From NCBI RefSeq assembly GCF_026544205.1, contig NZ_JALNUI010000015.1, positions 1 to 64,000 on the forward strand: a DNA stretch of 64,000 bases, written 5' to 3'. The stretch is from Curtobacterium sp. GC_Cur_3 (GTDB lineage Bacteria; Actinomycetota; Actinomycetes; Actinomycetales; Microbacteriaceae). The notes under the pieces were generated by a model. That model worked only from the letters and a program-made list of their open reading frames with translations, had not been told where the DNA came from and ran no database searches. Positions 8,503 through 16,839 of the stretch are shown in pieces. The stretch's first letter is position 1. Every line of letters begins with the position of its first letter. A program made the translations under genes and the position numbers.

Positions 8503-9327
8503 TCACCGGTCGGCGAAGCCGCCGAGCATGCCGGAGATGAACCGCTTCTGCAGGAAGAAATAGAGGACGACGATCGGCAGGGCGACGATCACGCCGGCGG
8601 CCGACAGCAGCGAGTAGTCCGTCAGGTGCGCGCCCTTGAAGAAGGCGAGGCCGAGGGGGGCCGTGCGGTGGTCCTCGCTCGTGATGAGCACCAGGGGCAG
8701 CAGGAACTCGTTCCACGTCCACATCGTGATGAGCAGGGACATCGTCATGATCGGGGCGATCGCGGCGGGGACCATGACCTGCCAGAGCAGGCGGACGTCA
8801 CGGGCGCCGTCGAGGCGGGCGGCCTCGATGACCTCGCCGGGGAAGCTCCGGAACTGGCTGCGCATCCAGAAGATGCCGAAGGCCAGGGACTGCGCGGTCT
8901 GCGGCAGGACCAGGCTCGAGTAGGTGTCGGTGAGGCCGACGGACCGCAGGTTGAAGTACAGCGGGATGATGAAGGCCTCGGCCGGGAGCATCAGGCCGGC
9001 GAGCATCACGAAGAACAGGACGTTCGAGCCGAAGAAGTCGAGCCGACCGAACGCGAAGCCGGCGAACACGGCGAGGATCGTGGTCAGCACGACGACCGAC
9101 ACGGTGACCAGGACGCTGGAGAACATGTACGTGGCGAAGTGGCCCTGCGTCCACGCGGCGCCGAAGTTCCCGAGGTCGATCTTCGTCGGCAGGCTGAACC
9201 CGCCCGAGTTCTGCGCCGACGGGGTGACCGAGGACAGCAGCACCCCGATGAGCGGGATGATCGCGAACAGGGCGAAGAGCGTCAGGATGACGTAGTTGAC
9301 GGTCTTCTCGCGGACGGAGAGCCTCAT
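8503..9327 (-). CDS. carbohydrate ABC transporter permease (MalG-like)
   Basis: 274-residue inner-membrane permease of the binding-protein-dependent sugar family. Six hydrophobic segments begin at VNYVILTLFALFAIIPLIGV; the EAA loop is visible as EVIEAARLDGARDVRLLWQVMVP, the contact to the ATPase. The start overlaps the stop of the upstream permease (ATGA), so the two are coupled partners. Last gene of a minus-strand operon kinase, binding protein, permease, permease. No ATPase gene is present here, so a shared MsiK-like ATPase elsewhere is implied. Confidence 0.92.
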   Translation of the reverse strand: MRLSVREKTVNYVILTLFALFAIIPLIGVLLSSVTPSAQNSGGFSLPTKIDLGNFGAAWTQGHFATYMFSSVLVTVSVVVLTTILAVFAGFAFGRLDFFGSNVLFFVMLAGLMLPAEAFIIPLYFNLRSVGLTDTYSSLVLPQTAQSLAFGIFWMRSQFRSFPGEVIEAARLDGARDVRLLWQVMVPAAIAPIMTMSLLITMWTWNEFLLPLVLITSEDHRTAPLGLAFFKGAHLTDYSLLSAAGVIVALPIVVLYFFLQKRFISGMLGGFADR

Positions 9328-10256
9328 GCGACGTCCTTTGGCTGCAGACGACCGATCAGGGCCGTGACGATCATGATGACGACGGTGAGCGAGACGGCCA
9401 CCGCGGCTGCCGACCCGACCTGTCCGGTCTGGAACGCCCGGTTGTAGGCCTCGAACGCCGGCACGGACGTCGAGTTCCCGGGACCGCCGCTGGTGGTGAC
9501 GTAGACCAGGTCGAAGGTCTTCAGCGCCGAGACGACCGTGAGCGTCAGGGCCGCGGCGATCTGCCCACGGAGCGACGGCAGGGTGATCGAGAAGAACTCC
9601 CGCGCCGCACCGGCACCGTCGATGCGGGCGGCCTCGAACAGGCTCGGGTGGATGTTGCCGACGCCGGAGAGGAACAGCACCAGGCACAGGCCGACGTTCA
9701 GCCACGTGCCGACGAAGCCGATCGCGGGCAGGGCCGTGTCGTACCCGCCGAGCCAGACCTGCGCGAACTGCCCGAGGCCGACGAGCCGCAGGCCGTCGTT
9801 GAGCAGCCCGTCGGCGGAGTAGATCGACACCCAGATCGTCGCGACGACGACCGAGGCGATGACCTGCGGCAGGAACAGGACCGTGCGGAAGAACGACATC
9901 CCGCGCAGGCCGTTCGCCCGGGAGATCAGCGCGGTGAGGAACAGCGCCACGACGACGGGGATCGCGGCGTAGAAGACCATGAGCACCAACGCGTGCCCGA
10001 ACGACGCGCGGAGCTGCGGGTCCGTGAACACGCCGGCGTAGTTGGCGAAGCCCGCCCAGGTCGCCGGGGAGAGCCCGTCCCAGTCGTAGAACGAGTACTG
10101 GATGCTCTGCAGGAACGGCACGCCGAGGAACACCGCGAACACGACGAACGCCGGCAGGACGTAGAGGTAGGGCACCAGGCTGCGGCGGCGCCGGCGAGGG
10201 GCCGGGCGGGCGCTGCTCGGGGCAGCACCCGCCCGGGTCCCGGTCAACTGGGTCAC
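9324..10256 (-). CDS. carbohydrate ABC transporter permease (MalF-like)
   Basis: 310-residue permease. A basic N-terminus (RPAPRRRRRSLVPYLYVLPAF) precedes the first membrane helix; the EAA motif appears as LFEAARIDGAGAAREFFSITLP. Start GTG 10256 was chosen because TGAGGA lies about 7 bases upstream, overlapping the end of the binding-protein gene; longer frames only extend back through that gene. Forms the heteromeric channel with the MalG-like protein. Confidence 0.92.
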   Translation of the reverse strand: MTQLTGTRAGAAPSSARPAPRRRRRSLVPYLYVLPAFVVFAVFLGVPFLQSIQYSFYDWDGLSPATWAGFANYAGVFTDPQLRASFGHALVLMVFYAAIPVVVALFLTALISRANGLRGMSFFRTVLFLPQVIASVVVATIWVSIYSADGLLNDGLRLVGLGQFAQVWLGGYDTALPAIGFVGTWLNVGLCLVLFLSGVGNIHPSLFEAARIDGAGAAREFFSITLPSLRGQIAAALTLTVVSALKTFDLVYVTTSGGPGNSTSVPAFEAYNRAFQTGQVGSAAAVAVSLTVVIMIVTALIGRLQPKDVA

Positions 10257-10266
10257 GAGGCGGTCC

Positions 10267-11625
10267 TCACTTCTTGACGAAGCCGGTGTAGTCGGTCTGC
10301 AGCGTCTTCGTGTACTGCTCCGGCGTGGCCTTGCCCGCGACGAGGTCCTGCATGGCCGCGGTGATGGTGTCGTAGAACGTCGGGGTGGCGTAGTCGAGGT
10401 AGGGCGTGATGGCGTTCGCGCTCGAGATCGTCTTGTAGTTGCTCGTGATGTCGCCGGCGATCGTGCCCTCGGCGGGGGTGTCGGCGTCCGGCACCACCGT
10501 CGGTAGGTTGCCCTTGTCGACCAGGGTCGTGGCGGCCTTCGCGTTCGTGACGAAGTCGACGTACGCGGCTGCGGCGTTCGCGTTCTTCGTCTTCGACGTG
10601 ATGGCCCAGGCGAGGCCCTCACCGCCCATCGTCACCGGCGTCGATGCACCGGTCGGCGTGAGCGCCGTGAAGCCGATGGACTTCGCCTTGCTGGCGGCCT
10701 CGAGGGTGGCCTGGTACCAGGTGCCCGTGATGAGGAAGGCCGACTTCCCGGAGCCGAACGCGCTGACGGCGTCGTCGCGGGAGACGCCGTTCGCACCGTC
10801 GGTGACGTAGCCGTCCTTCACCCAGCCGCTGATCGTGCTGGCCGCCTTGACCTCGTCGTCACCGGTCCAGCTGCCGGACTTGCCCGCGACCAGGTCGTTG
10901 ACGGCGTCGTGACCGGCCATCGCGGAGAGGACCAGCCCGTAGAGGTGGATGCCGGGGCTCTTCTCGACGTCGCCGTAGCTGAGCGGCAGGGTACCGGCGG
11001 CCTTGACCTTCTGCATGTCCGCGGTCAGCTCGGCCACGGTGGTGGGCGGGCTGTCGATCCCCGCCGCCTTGAGGACGTCCTTGTTGTAGTACAGGCCGAC
11101 GAGCTCACCGGTCTGCGAGACGCCGTAGAGGGTGTCGCCCTGCCAGGTCTTCCCGTCCGAGGAGAACGAGTTGAGCTTCAGCAGGCTCGACGGGTAGTAG
11201 TCGTTCCAGCCGTAGAGCTTCGCGTAGTCGTCGACGGGGCGGAGGAACCCGGCCTTCACGAACGCGCCCATGTCCGGGTAGCCCTGGTTCGCCTGCACGA
11301 CGTCCGGCGGGTTGTCCCCGGAGAGGGCGAGCTTCAGCGTGGTCTTCAGGTCGGCGAAGGAGCGCGAGACCCGCTTGACCGTGATGTTCGGGTGGGCCTT
11401 CTCGAACGCGTCGTTGAGGACCTGCTGCGCGTCGTTGATGCCGGTGTCCGTGTTCTGGTCCCAGACGGTCAGCGTGGTCTTCGCCGAGCCCACGTCCTTC
11501 GACACCGGGCCGAGGCTCTGCGAGGCAGCGGGGGCGGCGGACCCGCCGGGCGTGCAGGCGGTGAGACCGAGGGCGACCGCCGCTGCGACGCCGATGAGCA
11601 TCGACGCCTTGCTGATGTGCTTCAT
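10267..11625 (-). CDS. ABC transporter sugar-binding lipoprotein
   Basis: 452-residue extracellular solute-binding protein, family 1. Signal peptide with lipobox LTAC, lipidated Cys24; the mature domain shows TTLTVWDQNTDTGINDAQQV and DVVQANQGYPDMGAFVKAGF, typical of this fold. It captures the sugar for the two permeases encoded downstream. The ligand cannot be told from sequence, but the linked GH4 glycosidase suggests a disaccharide or glycoside. Confidence 0.92.
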   Translation of the reverse strand: MKHISKASMLIGVAAAVALGLTACTPGGSAAPAASQSLGPVSKDVGSAKTTLTVWDQNTDTGINDAQQVLNDAFEKAHPNITVKRVSRSFADLKTTLKLALSGDNPPDVVQANQGYPDMGAFVKAGFLRPVDDYAKLYGWNDYYPSSLLKLNSFSSDGKTWQGDTLYGVSQTGELVGLYYNKDVLKAAGIDSPPTTVAELTADMQKVKAAGTLPLSYGDVEKSPGIHLYGLVLSAMAGHDAVNDLVAGKSGSWTGDDEVKAASTISGWVKDGYVTDGANGVSRDDAVSAFGSGKSAFLITGTWYQATLEAASKAKSIGFTALTPTGASTPVTMGGEGLAWAITSKTKNANAAAAYVDFVTNAKAATTLVDKGNLPTVVPDADTPAEGTIAGDITSNYKTISSANAITPYLDYATPTFYDTITAAMQDLVAGKATPEQYTKTLQTDYTGFVKK

Positions 11626-11692
11626 GGTGGGTCCAGTTCTGCGAGGGGGTGGGTGGTTCGGGTCAGTCGTGGGTGGCTGCGGGTGCGCCGAG

Positions 11693-12733
11693 TCAGTGTC
11701 CCGCGGCGCGGGGCACGTCGGCGCCGGTGCGGCCGGCGCTGGGGACGTCGGCGAGGAAGGACCAGTCGCCCGGGGCGGCGCGCCGGTCGAGGAAGGTGCG
11801 GAGCTCGTCGGGGTGCGGCGCGCTCGCCGCTCCCCCGAGCCCGGTGACGGCGAAGGCGGCACTGGCGGCGGCGAAGCGCAGCCGCGTCTCGAGGTCCCAG
11901 CCGTGGTGCACGCCGGCCATGAACGACGCGACGAACACGTCGCCCGCGCCGGTCGGGTCGACGGCCTCGACCCGGACGGTGTCCGCCGTGACGACCACGC
12001 CGTTGGCGGAGTCGACCGCCACGACGCCGTCGGGCCCACGGGTGACGACCGCGAGCGGCACGCGCTCGGCGAGCACCTTCGCCGCGGCGAGCGCCGAGTC
12101 CGTCCGGGTGTACCGCATGGCCTCGACGTCGTTCGGCACGAAGACGTCGATCTCGGCCAGACGGTCGAGCACGCCGCCGCTCCACTCGCCGGTGTGGTCC
12201 CACCCGACCCCGCCGACGACGGTGGTGCCGGCTGCGCGGAGTCGGGCGACCCAGGCGGGCAGGGGCTTGGCGATGCCGACGTGCGTCGCGGCGACCGGGC
12301 CGAGGTCGTCCGGCACGACGGTCGGGCCGAGGTGCTCCTCGTACGTGATGAAGCTGCGGTCGTCGGGCCCGGTCAGCGCCACCGAGACGGCGCTCTGGTG
12401 CCCGGGCACCAGCTCGAGCAGGGAGGTGTCGAGGAACGGCTCGGCGGTCAGCACGTCGTACACGTGGCGGCCGAGGACGTCGTCGCCGAGGCGGCTCGCG
12501 AGCATCGTCGGCGCACCGGCTCGGGCAGCGGCGACCGCACGGTTCGCGACGCCGCCCGGGGTGATGGCGAACGCGTCGGCGAACACCTCGGCGCCCTGCT
12601 CGGGTGCCGTGACCCCGGAGAAGACGACGTCGCAGTAGACGTCCCCGGCGAACAGCAGGGTGCCGCGAGTGGTCTCGTCGGCCTGCCCGCCGGTGTGTCC
12701 GGTGGGTCGTGGCTCGGCATGCGCCTCGGTCAC
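11693..12733 (-). CDS. PfkB family carbohydrate kinase
   Basis: 346-residue ribokinase-like kinase. The second signature VEAVDPTGAGDVFVASFMAG carries the catalytic Asp, and the first is seen as FAITPGGVANRAVAAARAGA. GTG start 12733 has GAGGAG a few bases upstream. First gene of the minus-strand operon and divergent from a DeoR regulator and GH4 glycosidase, so it probably phosphorylates the imported sugar or a hydrolysis product. The exact substrate is unknown. Confidence 0.88.
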   Translation of the reverse strand: MTEAHAEPRPTGHTGGQADETTRGTLLFAGDVYCDVVFSGVTAPEQGAEVFADAFAITPGGVANRAVAAARAGAPTMLASRLGDDVLGRHVYDVLTAEPFLDTSLLELVPGHQSAVSVALTGPDDRSFITYEEHLGPTVVPDDLGPVAATHVGIAKPLPAWVARLRAAGTTVVGGVGWDHTGEWSGGVLDRLAEIDVFVPNDVEAMRYTRTDSALAAAKVLAERVPLAVVTRGPDGVVAVDSANGVVVTADTVRVEAVDPTGAGDVFVASFMAGVHHGWDLETRLRFAAASAAFAVTGLGGAASAPHPDELRTFLDRRAAPGDWSFLADVPSAGRTGADVPRAAGH

Positions 12734-12932
12734 GGCAGTCTCCTCGTCATCGCGGATCAGTGCTGCGCAGGTGTGCTCGACCTGGGACGGATCCGGTGGT
12801 GGTGCTCAATCCTGCGTGCTTCGTGTTGCGAGGACGTTACCCGGTTGCGCCAGATTTGTTAAGTCTGCTTGAGTCGGATCATGTCGTGCGCGATCTTGCT
12901 TGCTTCTGCTCGATCTGCGTTACTGTGGCGCC
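12734..12932. promoter_or_regulatory. divergent control region of the sugar locus
   Basis: 199-bp region between the kinase and DeoR genes, visibly more AT-rich than its surroundings near TTTGTTAAGT. Near-identical direct repeats TCTGCTTGA (12864-12872) and TCTGCTCGA (12905-12913) are 41 bp apart, about four helical turns, with a similar TCTTGCTTGC between them; they are candidate DeoR half-sites. Confidence 0.5.
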
Positions 12933-13715
12933 ATGATCCTGCGCGACCGACAGAACCGCATCATCCGGGCACTCCGGGCTGACGGTGCTGCCTCGGTGCA
13001 GGAGCTGGCCGATGCCCTCGCGGTCAGCCCGGCGACGATCCGACGCGACCTCGAGATGCTCGACCGCAACGGTGAGCTGGTCCGCACCTGGGGTGGCGCG
13101 GTCCTCCCCCCGCGTGCCACGGCGCAGGAGGACACCGACCCGGACGAGGCCGTCGAGACCCCGTTCGAGCAGGCCGGCGACCTCGACCTCAAGCGCCGCA
13201 TGGCCGAGGCCGCCGCCGCGATGGTCACCGACGGCCAGGTCGTCATCCTCGACATCGGCACGACCACGCCGCAGATCGCCGAGCTGCTCCGCGGCCGGGA
13301 CATCACCGTGATCACCACGAACCTCGCGGTGTTCGACGTGCTCCGCGACGACGAGGCCGTCCGGCTCGTGCTCCTCGGGGGTGTCGTCCGGCGCAACTAC
13401 CGCACGCTCGTCGGTTCCCTCGCCGAGGCCGCACTCGAGCAGGTCAGCGCCGACCTGCTGTTCCTGTCCTGCACCGGTGTCCGCGCGAACGGACACGTCG
13501 TGGACAACATGGCGGTCGAGGCCCCCATCAAGCAGTCCATGATCGCGGCCGCCGATCGCGTGGTGCTGCTCGCGTCCGAGACCAAGTTCCCGGGGAGCGG
13601 GGCCCTCCGGCTCTGTTCCCTCACCGACGTCGACACGCTGATCACGACGACCGGCGCCCCCGACGAAACACTCGCACACAGCCGGAACGCCGGCGGAGAG
13701 GTCGTCATCACATGA
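12933..13715 (+). CDS. DeoR/GlpR family transcriptional regulator
   Basis: 260 residues. N-terminal DeoR winged helix: LRDRQNRIIRALRADGAASV, then QELADALAVSPATIRRDLEML. C-terminal sugar-phosphate sensor domain with VILDIGTTTPQIAELL and DLLFLSCTGV. The ATG at 12933 gives the standard N-terminus; an open frame extends 33 bases further. Overlaps the GH4 gene by 4 bp. Probably represses both divergent arms and is released by a phosphorylated sugar made by the kinase. Confidence 0.91.
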   Translation: MILRDRQNRIIRALRADGAASVQELADALAVSPATIRRDLEMLDRNGELVRTWGGAVLPPRATAQEDTDPDEAVETPFEQAGDLDLKRRMAEAAAAMVTDGQVVILDIGTTTPQIAELLRGRDITVITTNLAVFDVLRDDEAVRLVLLGGVVRRNYRTLVGSLAEAALEQVSADLLFLSCTGVRANGHVVDNMAVEAPIKQSMIAAADRVVLLASETKFPGSGALRLCSLTDVDTLITTTGAPDETLAHSRNAGGEVVIT

Positions 13716-15070
13716 AGCTCTGCATCCTCGGAGGCGGCGGGTTCCGCACGCCGTACGTCTACCAGGCACTCCTCCGCGACACCGGCTCCCCCCGGGTCGA
13801 GGAGGTCGCGCTGTACGACGTCGACGAGGTCCGCCTGCACGCGATGGTGGCGATCCTCACCGAGCTCGCGGCCGACTTCCCCGACGCACCGGTCCTGAAG
13901 CCCACGACGGACCTGCACCGCGCGGTCGAGGGCAGCGACTACGTCTTCGCCGCACTCCGCGTCGGCGGGCTCGAGGGCCGACGCTGCGACGAGCACGTCG
14001 CGCTCGACCTCGACGTCCTCGGGCAGGAGACCACCGGCCCCGGCGGGCTCGCGTATGCCATCCGTACCGTCCCCGTCATGGTCGAGGCCGCGAAGGTCAT
14101 CCGCGACCTCGCACCGAACGCCTACGTGATGAACTTCACGAACCCCGCCGGCATCATCACCGAGGCCATGCAGACCGTCCTCGGCGACCGCGTGCTCGGC
14201 ATCTGCGACACCCCGTCCGGCCTCGGGCGCCGGGTCGCCGGCATGCTCGGCCTCGACCACACCCGTGTGCAGATGGACTACGTCGGCCTGAACCACCTCG
14301 GGTGGATGCGCCGCGTGATGTACGACGGCCGCGACGTGCTCCCCGAGCTGATGGCGGACGACGAGCGACTCGGTGCGATGGAGGAGGGCCACGTCTTCGG
14401 GCTCGACTGGATCCGCAGCCTCGGGGCCATCCCGAACGAGTACCTGTACTACTACTACTTCAACCGCGACGCCGTGCGCTCCATCATCGGCTCCGGCAAG
14501 ACCCGCGGCGACTTCCTCGCCGAGAGCCAGTCCGCCTTCTACGACCGCGCCACCGCAGCGGGCAACGGGGTCGCCGACCTGTGGCGCGAGACCGTCGCGC
14601 GGCGCAGCGCGTCCTACATGGCCGAGGCCAAGGGCGGCACGCAGGACGAGCCGGTCGACTCCAAGGAGCGCGAGACCGACCCGTCGCACCAGGGCTACGC
14701 GGGTGTCGCCCTCGGGGTCATGGCAGCGATCAGCCGCAACGAGCGCCAGACGATGATCCTGAACGTCCGGAACAACGGCACGATCGCCGGGCTCCCCCGT
14801 GACGCCGTGGTCGAGGTCCCGACGATGGTCGACGCGAACGGCGTCCACCCGATGTCCACCGAGCAGCCCGACCTGCACCAGATCGGGCTGATGTCCCAGG
14901 TCAAGGCCGTCGAGCGCCACACCATCGCCGCCGCCATGACCGGGTCGAAGGACGAGGCCCTCAAGGCCTTCGCGCTGCACCCCCTCGTGGACAGCGTCAC
15001 GATCGCCCGCGACCTGGTGCGCGGCTACATCGACCGCATCCCGGAGGTCGCGGCGGTGCTCACGAAGTAG
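13712..15070 (+). CDS. glycoside hydrolase family 4 (6-phospho-beta-glucosidase-like)
   Basis: 452-residue NAD- and Mn-dependent GH4 enzyme. The N-terminal dinucleotide fold starts KLCILGGGGFRTPYVYQALL; NFTNPAG follows, then metal ligands Cys165 in GICDTPSG and His195 in GLNHLGW. GH4 uses a redox elimination mechanism rather than carboxylate catalysis. Members act on 6-phospho-glycosides or free glycosides; since transport here is ABC-type and not PTS, either the neighbouring kinase phosphorylates the substrate or the enzyme takes an unphosphorylated one. Closed by a perfect hairpin repeat. Confidence 0.91.
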   Translation: MKLCILGGGGFRTPYVYQALLRDTGSPRVEEVALYDVDEVRLHAMVAILTELAADFPDAPVLKPTTDLHRAVEGSDYVFAALRVGGLEGRRCDEHVALDLDVLGQETTGPGGLAYAIRTVPVMVEAAKVIRDLAPNAYVMNFTNPAGIITEAMQTVLGDRVLGICDTPSGLGRRVAGMLGLDHTRVQMDYVGLNHLGWMRRVMYDGRDVLPELMADDERLGAMEEGHVFGLDWIRSLGAIPNEYLYYYYFNRDAVRSIIGSGKTRGDFLAESQSAFYDRATAAGNGVADLWRETVARRSASYMAEAKGGTQDEPVDSKERETDPSHQGYAGVALGVMAAISRNERQTMILNVRNNGTIAGLPRDAVVEVPTMVDANGVHPMSTEQPDLHQIGLMSQVKAVERHTIAAAMTGSKDEALKAFALHPLVDSVTIARDLVRGYIDRIPEVAAVLTK

Positions 15071-15079
15071 CGCGACCCT

Positions 15080-15119
15080 GACGGGAGGCTCGGTGCCAGC
15101 TGGCACCGAGCCTCCCGTC
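15080..15119. terminator. palindromic repeat family A, copy 2
   Basis: Perfect 40-bp palindrome with arm GACGGGAGGCTCGGTGCCAG, 9 bases behind the GH4 stop. No T-tract. Confidence 0.88.
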
Positions 15120-15170
15120 CGTCGCGGTGCGGCTCCGGCACGGCGCTTCCGAGTCCCCGCCGACTCGGAA

Positions 15171-15210
15171 CGAGGCCGTCGCCGTCGCACGACCTCGACG
15201 ATGTCGCTCG
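15171..15210. repeat. family C palindromic repeat, copy 3
   Basis: Inverted relative to the 7.9-kb copies; contains CACGACCTCGACGATGTCGC. The left arm is diverged. Confidence 0.65.
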
Positions 15211-15240
15211 TGCGTCCGCTGACCGCCACGGTCGACTTCG

Positions 15241-15280
15241 AGCGACAAGATCGCTGTCGTACGACCTCGACGATGTCGCT
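15241..15280. repeat. family C palindromic repeat, copy 4
   Basis: Full copy: outer arms AGCGACA and TGTCGCT, inner ATCG and CGAT, centre GTCGTACGAC. Reads as the reverse complement of 7949-7985. Confidence 0.78.
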
Positions 15281-15302
15281 GGCCTCCCCGCCCTCGCCGG
15301 AC

Positions 15303-15318
15303 TAGATTGTTGAACAAC
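15303..15318 (+). promoter_or_regulatory. pxp promoter -10 and GntR-type operator
   Basis: TAGATT (15303-15308) fits an actinobacterial -10 box and runs directly into ATTGTTGAACAAC (15306-15318), a near-perfect palindrome. The same palindrome, perfect, sits at the DUF969 start (21472-21484) beside a GntR gene. A repressor bound here would block the pxp transcription start. Confidence 0.65.
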
Positions 15319-15340
15319 CCGGCGACGACAGGGAGCACCC

Positions 15341-16186
15341 GTGACGACGATCGACCTCAACAGCGACCTCGGCGAGGGCTACGGCGCCTGGAGCATGGGT
15401 GACGACACCGCGATGCTCGACCTCGTCTCGAGCGCGAACATCGCCTGCGGCTTCCACGCCGGCGACCCGACGATCATGCTCGCCACCTGCCGCGCCGCTG
15501 CCGAACGGGGCGTCGCCGTCGGTGCACACGTCGCCTACCGCGACCTCGCGGGCTTCGGCAGGCGCCCGATGCACGTCACGCCGGACGAACTGCACGCCGA
15601 CGTCGTGCACCAACTCGGCGCCATGATCGCCACCGCCCGCGTCGCCGGCACCAAGGTCACCTACGTCAAACCCCACGGCGCCCTCTACAACACCGCCTGC
15701 GCCGACCCCGTCCAGGCCGAGGCCGTCGTCCGTGCGATCGCCGACGTCGACCGGTCCCTCGCCGTGCTCGCCCTGCCCGACTCCGAGCTCCTGCGCGCGG
15801 CCGAGCGGCAGGGGCTCCGCGCCGTCAGCGAGGCCTTCGCCGACCGCGCCTACGAACCCGACGGCTCCCTGGTGTCGCGGAGCAAGCCGGGATCCGTCCT
15901 GCACGATCCCGAGCAGGTGGCCCAACGCGTCCTGCGCATGGTGACCGAGGGCGTCGCGACCGCGGTCGACGGCTCCGACGTCGCCGTCCGCGCGGACTCC
16001 GTCTGCGTCCACGGCGACTCCCCCGACGCCGTCGCGATGGCCCGGGCGATCCGCCGGCTGCTGGCCGAGCACGACATCGCCATCGCCCCGTTCACCGGAG
16101 CCGCGACGGGAGCGGCAACAGCGACGGCGGCGGCAACGGCGACCGCGACCGCGACCGGGACCGCGACCGACCCGACCCCCGCATGA
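15341..16186 (+). CDS. pxpA: 5-oxoprolinase subunit A (LamB/YcsF family)
   Basis: 281-residue LamB/YcsF protein, subunit of the ATP-dependent 5-oxoprolinase PxpABC that opens 5-oxoproline to glutamate. Hallmarks: [43 protein letters not shown] and [14 protein letters not shown] start with AGGGAG 6 bases upstream. It is longer than the usual ~250 residues because of an Ala/Thr-rich repetitive tail after about residue 253, encoded by a low-complexity tract. First gene of pxpABC; its ATGA overlap couples it to pxpB. Confidence 0.94.
   Translation: MTTIDLNSDLGEGYGAWSMGDDTAMLDLVSSANIACGFHAGDPTIMLATCRAAAERGVAVGAHVAYRDLAGFGRRPMHVTPDELHADVVHQLGAMIATARVAGTKVTYVKPHGALYNTACADPVQAEAVVRAIADVDRSLAVLALPDSELLRAAERQGLRAVSEAFADRAYEPDGSLVSRSKPGSVLHDPEQVAQRVLRMVTEGVATAVDGSDVAVRADSVCVHGDSPDAVAMARAIRRLLAEHDIAIAPFTGAATGAATATAAATATATATGTATDPTPA
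16101..16172 (+). repeat. low-complexity tract encoding the PxpA tail
   Basis: Runs of GCGACC/GCGACG-like hexamers encoding alternating Ala and Thr just before the pxpA stop. It is absent from typical family members and probably unstructured. Confidence 0.7.
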
Positions 16187-16839
16187 CGCTCGACCTCCGC
16201 CCCGCCGGCAGCAGCGCCCTGCTCGCCACCTTCGACACCCTGCAGGACACGGTCGCCTTCCGCGCCGGCCTCGACCACCGCCCGCCCGGAGTCACCGAGG
16301 TCGTCTCCGGCGCCCGCACGCTCTTGTTCCGCTTCGACCGCACCCGCACGGACGCCTCCCGCCTGCGCGCCGACCTGGCTCGCGTCACCCCGTCCGCCGC
16401 CACCAGCACCGCCGACACCGCAGCACGAGCCGAGACGACCACCGACGCAGACGCCCCCGTCCTGGTCCCCGTCATCTACGACGGCGACGACCTCAGCGCC
16501 GTGGCCGACGTCGCCGGCATGACCCCCGCCGACCTCGTCGCCTGGCACACCGGCCAGGTCTGGACGAGCGCCTTCTGCGGCTTCGCTCCGGGCTTCAGCT
16601 ACCTGACCGGCACGGCACCCTCGCTCGACCTGCCGCGCCGCAGCACCTCCCGCACCGCCGTCCCGAGCGGCGCCGTCGCCCTCGCAGGCGAGTTCAGCGC
16701 CGTCTACCCCCGCACCTCACCCGGTGGCTGGCAGCTCATCGGCCGCACCGAGGTCCCGATGTGGTCGCTCGACCGCGACCCGCCCGCCCTCGCTCCCGCC
16801 GGCACCCGCATCCGCTTCGTCGACACGAGCGGCACGTGA
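16183..16839 (+). CDS. pxpB: 5-oxoprolinase subunit B (KipI family)
   Basis: 218-residue carboxyltransferase-fold protein of the KipI/allophanate-hydrolase-subunit-1 family. Key stretches: [20 protein letters not shown], then [13 protein letters not shown] and the conserved [20 protein letters not shown]. Acts with PxpC in the oxoprolinase complex. The middle has an Ala/Thr/Asp-rich insertion (about residues 69-88) that looks like a flexible linker. Overlaps both neighbours by 4 bp. Confidence 0.93.
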   Translation: MTLDLRPAGSSALLATFDTLQDTVAFRAGLDHRPPGVTEVVSGARTLLFRFDRTRTDASRLRADLARVTPSAATSTADTAARAETTTDADAPVLVPVIYDGDDLSAVADVAGMTPADLVAWHTGQVWTSAFCGFAPGFSYLTGTAPSLDLPRRSTSRTAVPSGAVALAGEFSAVYPRTSPGGWQLIGRTEVPMWSLDRDPPALAPAGTRIRFVDTSGT

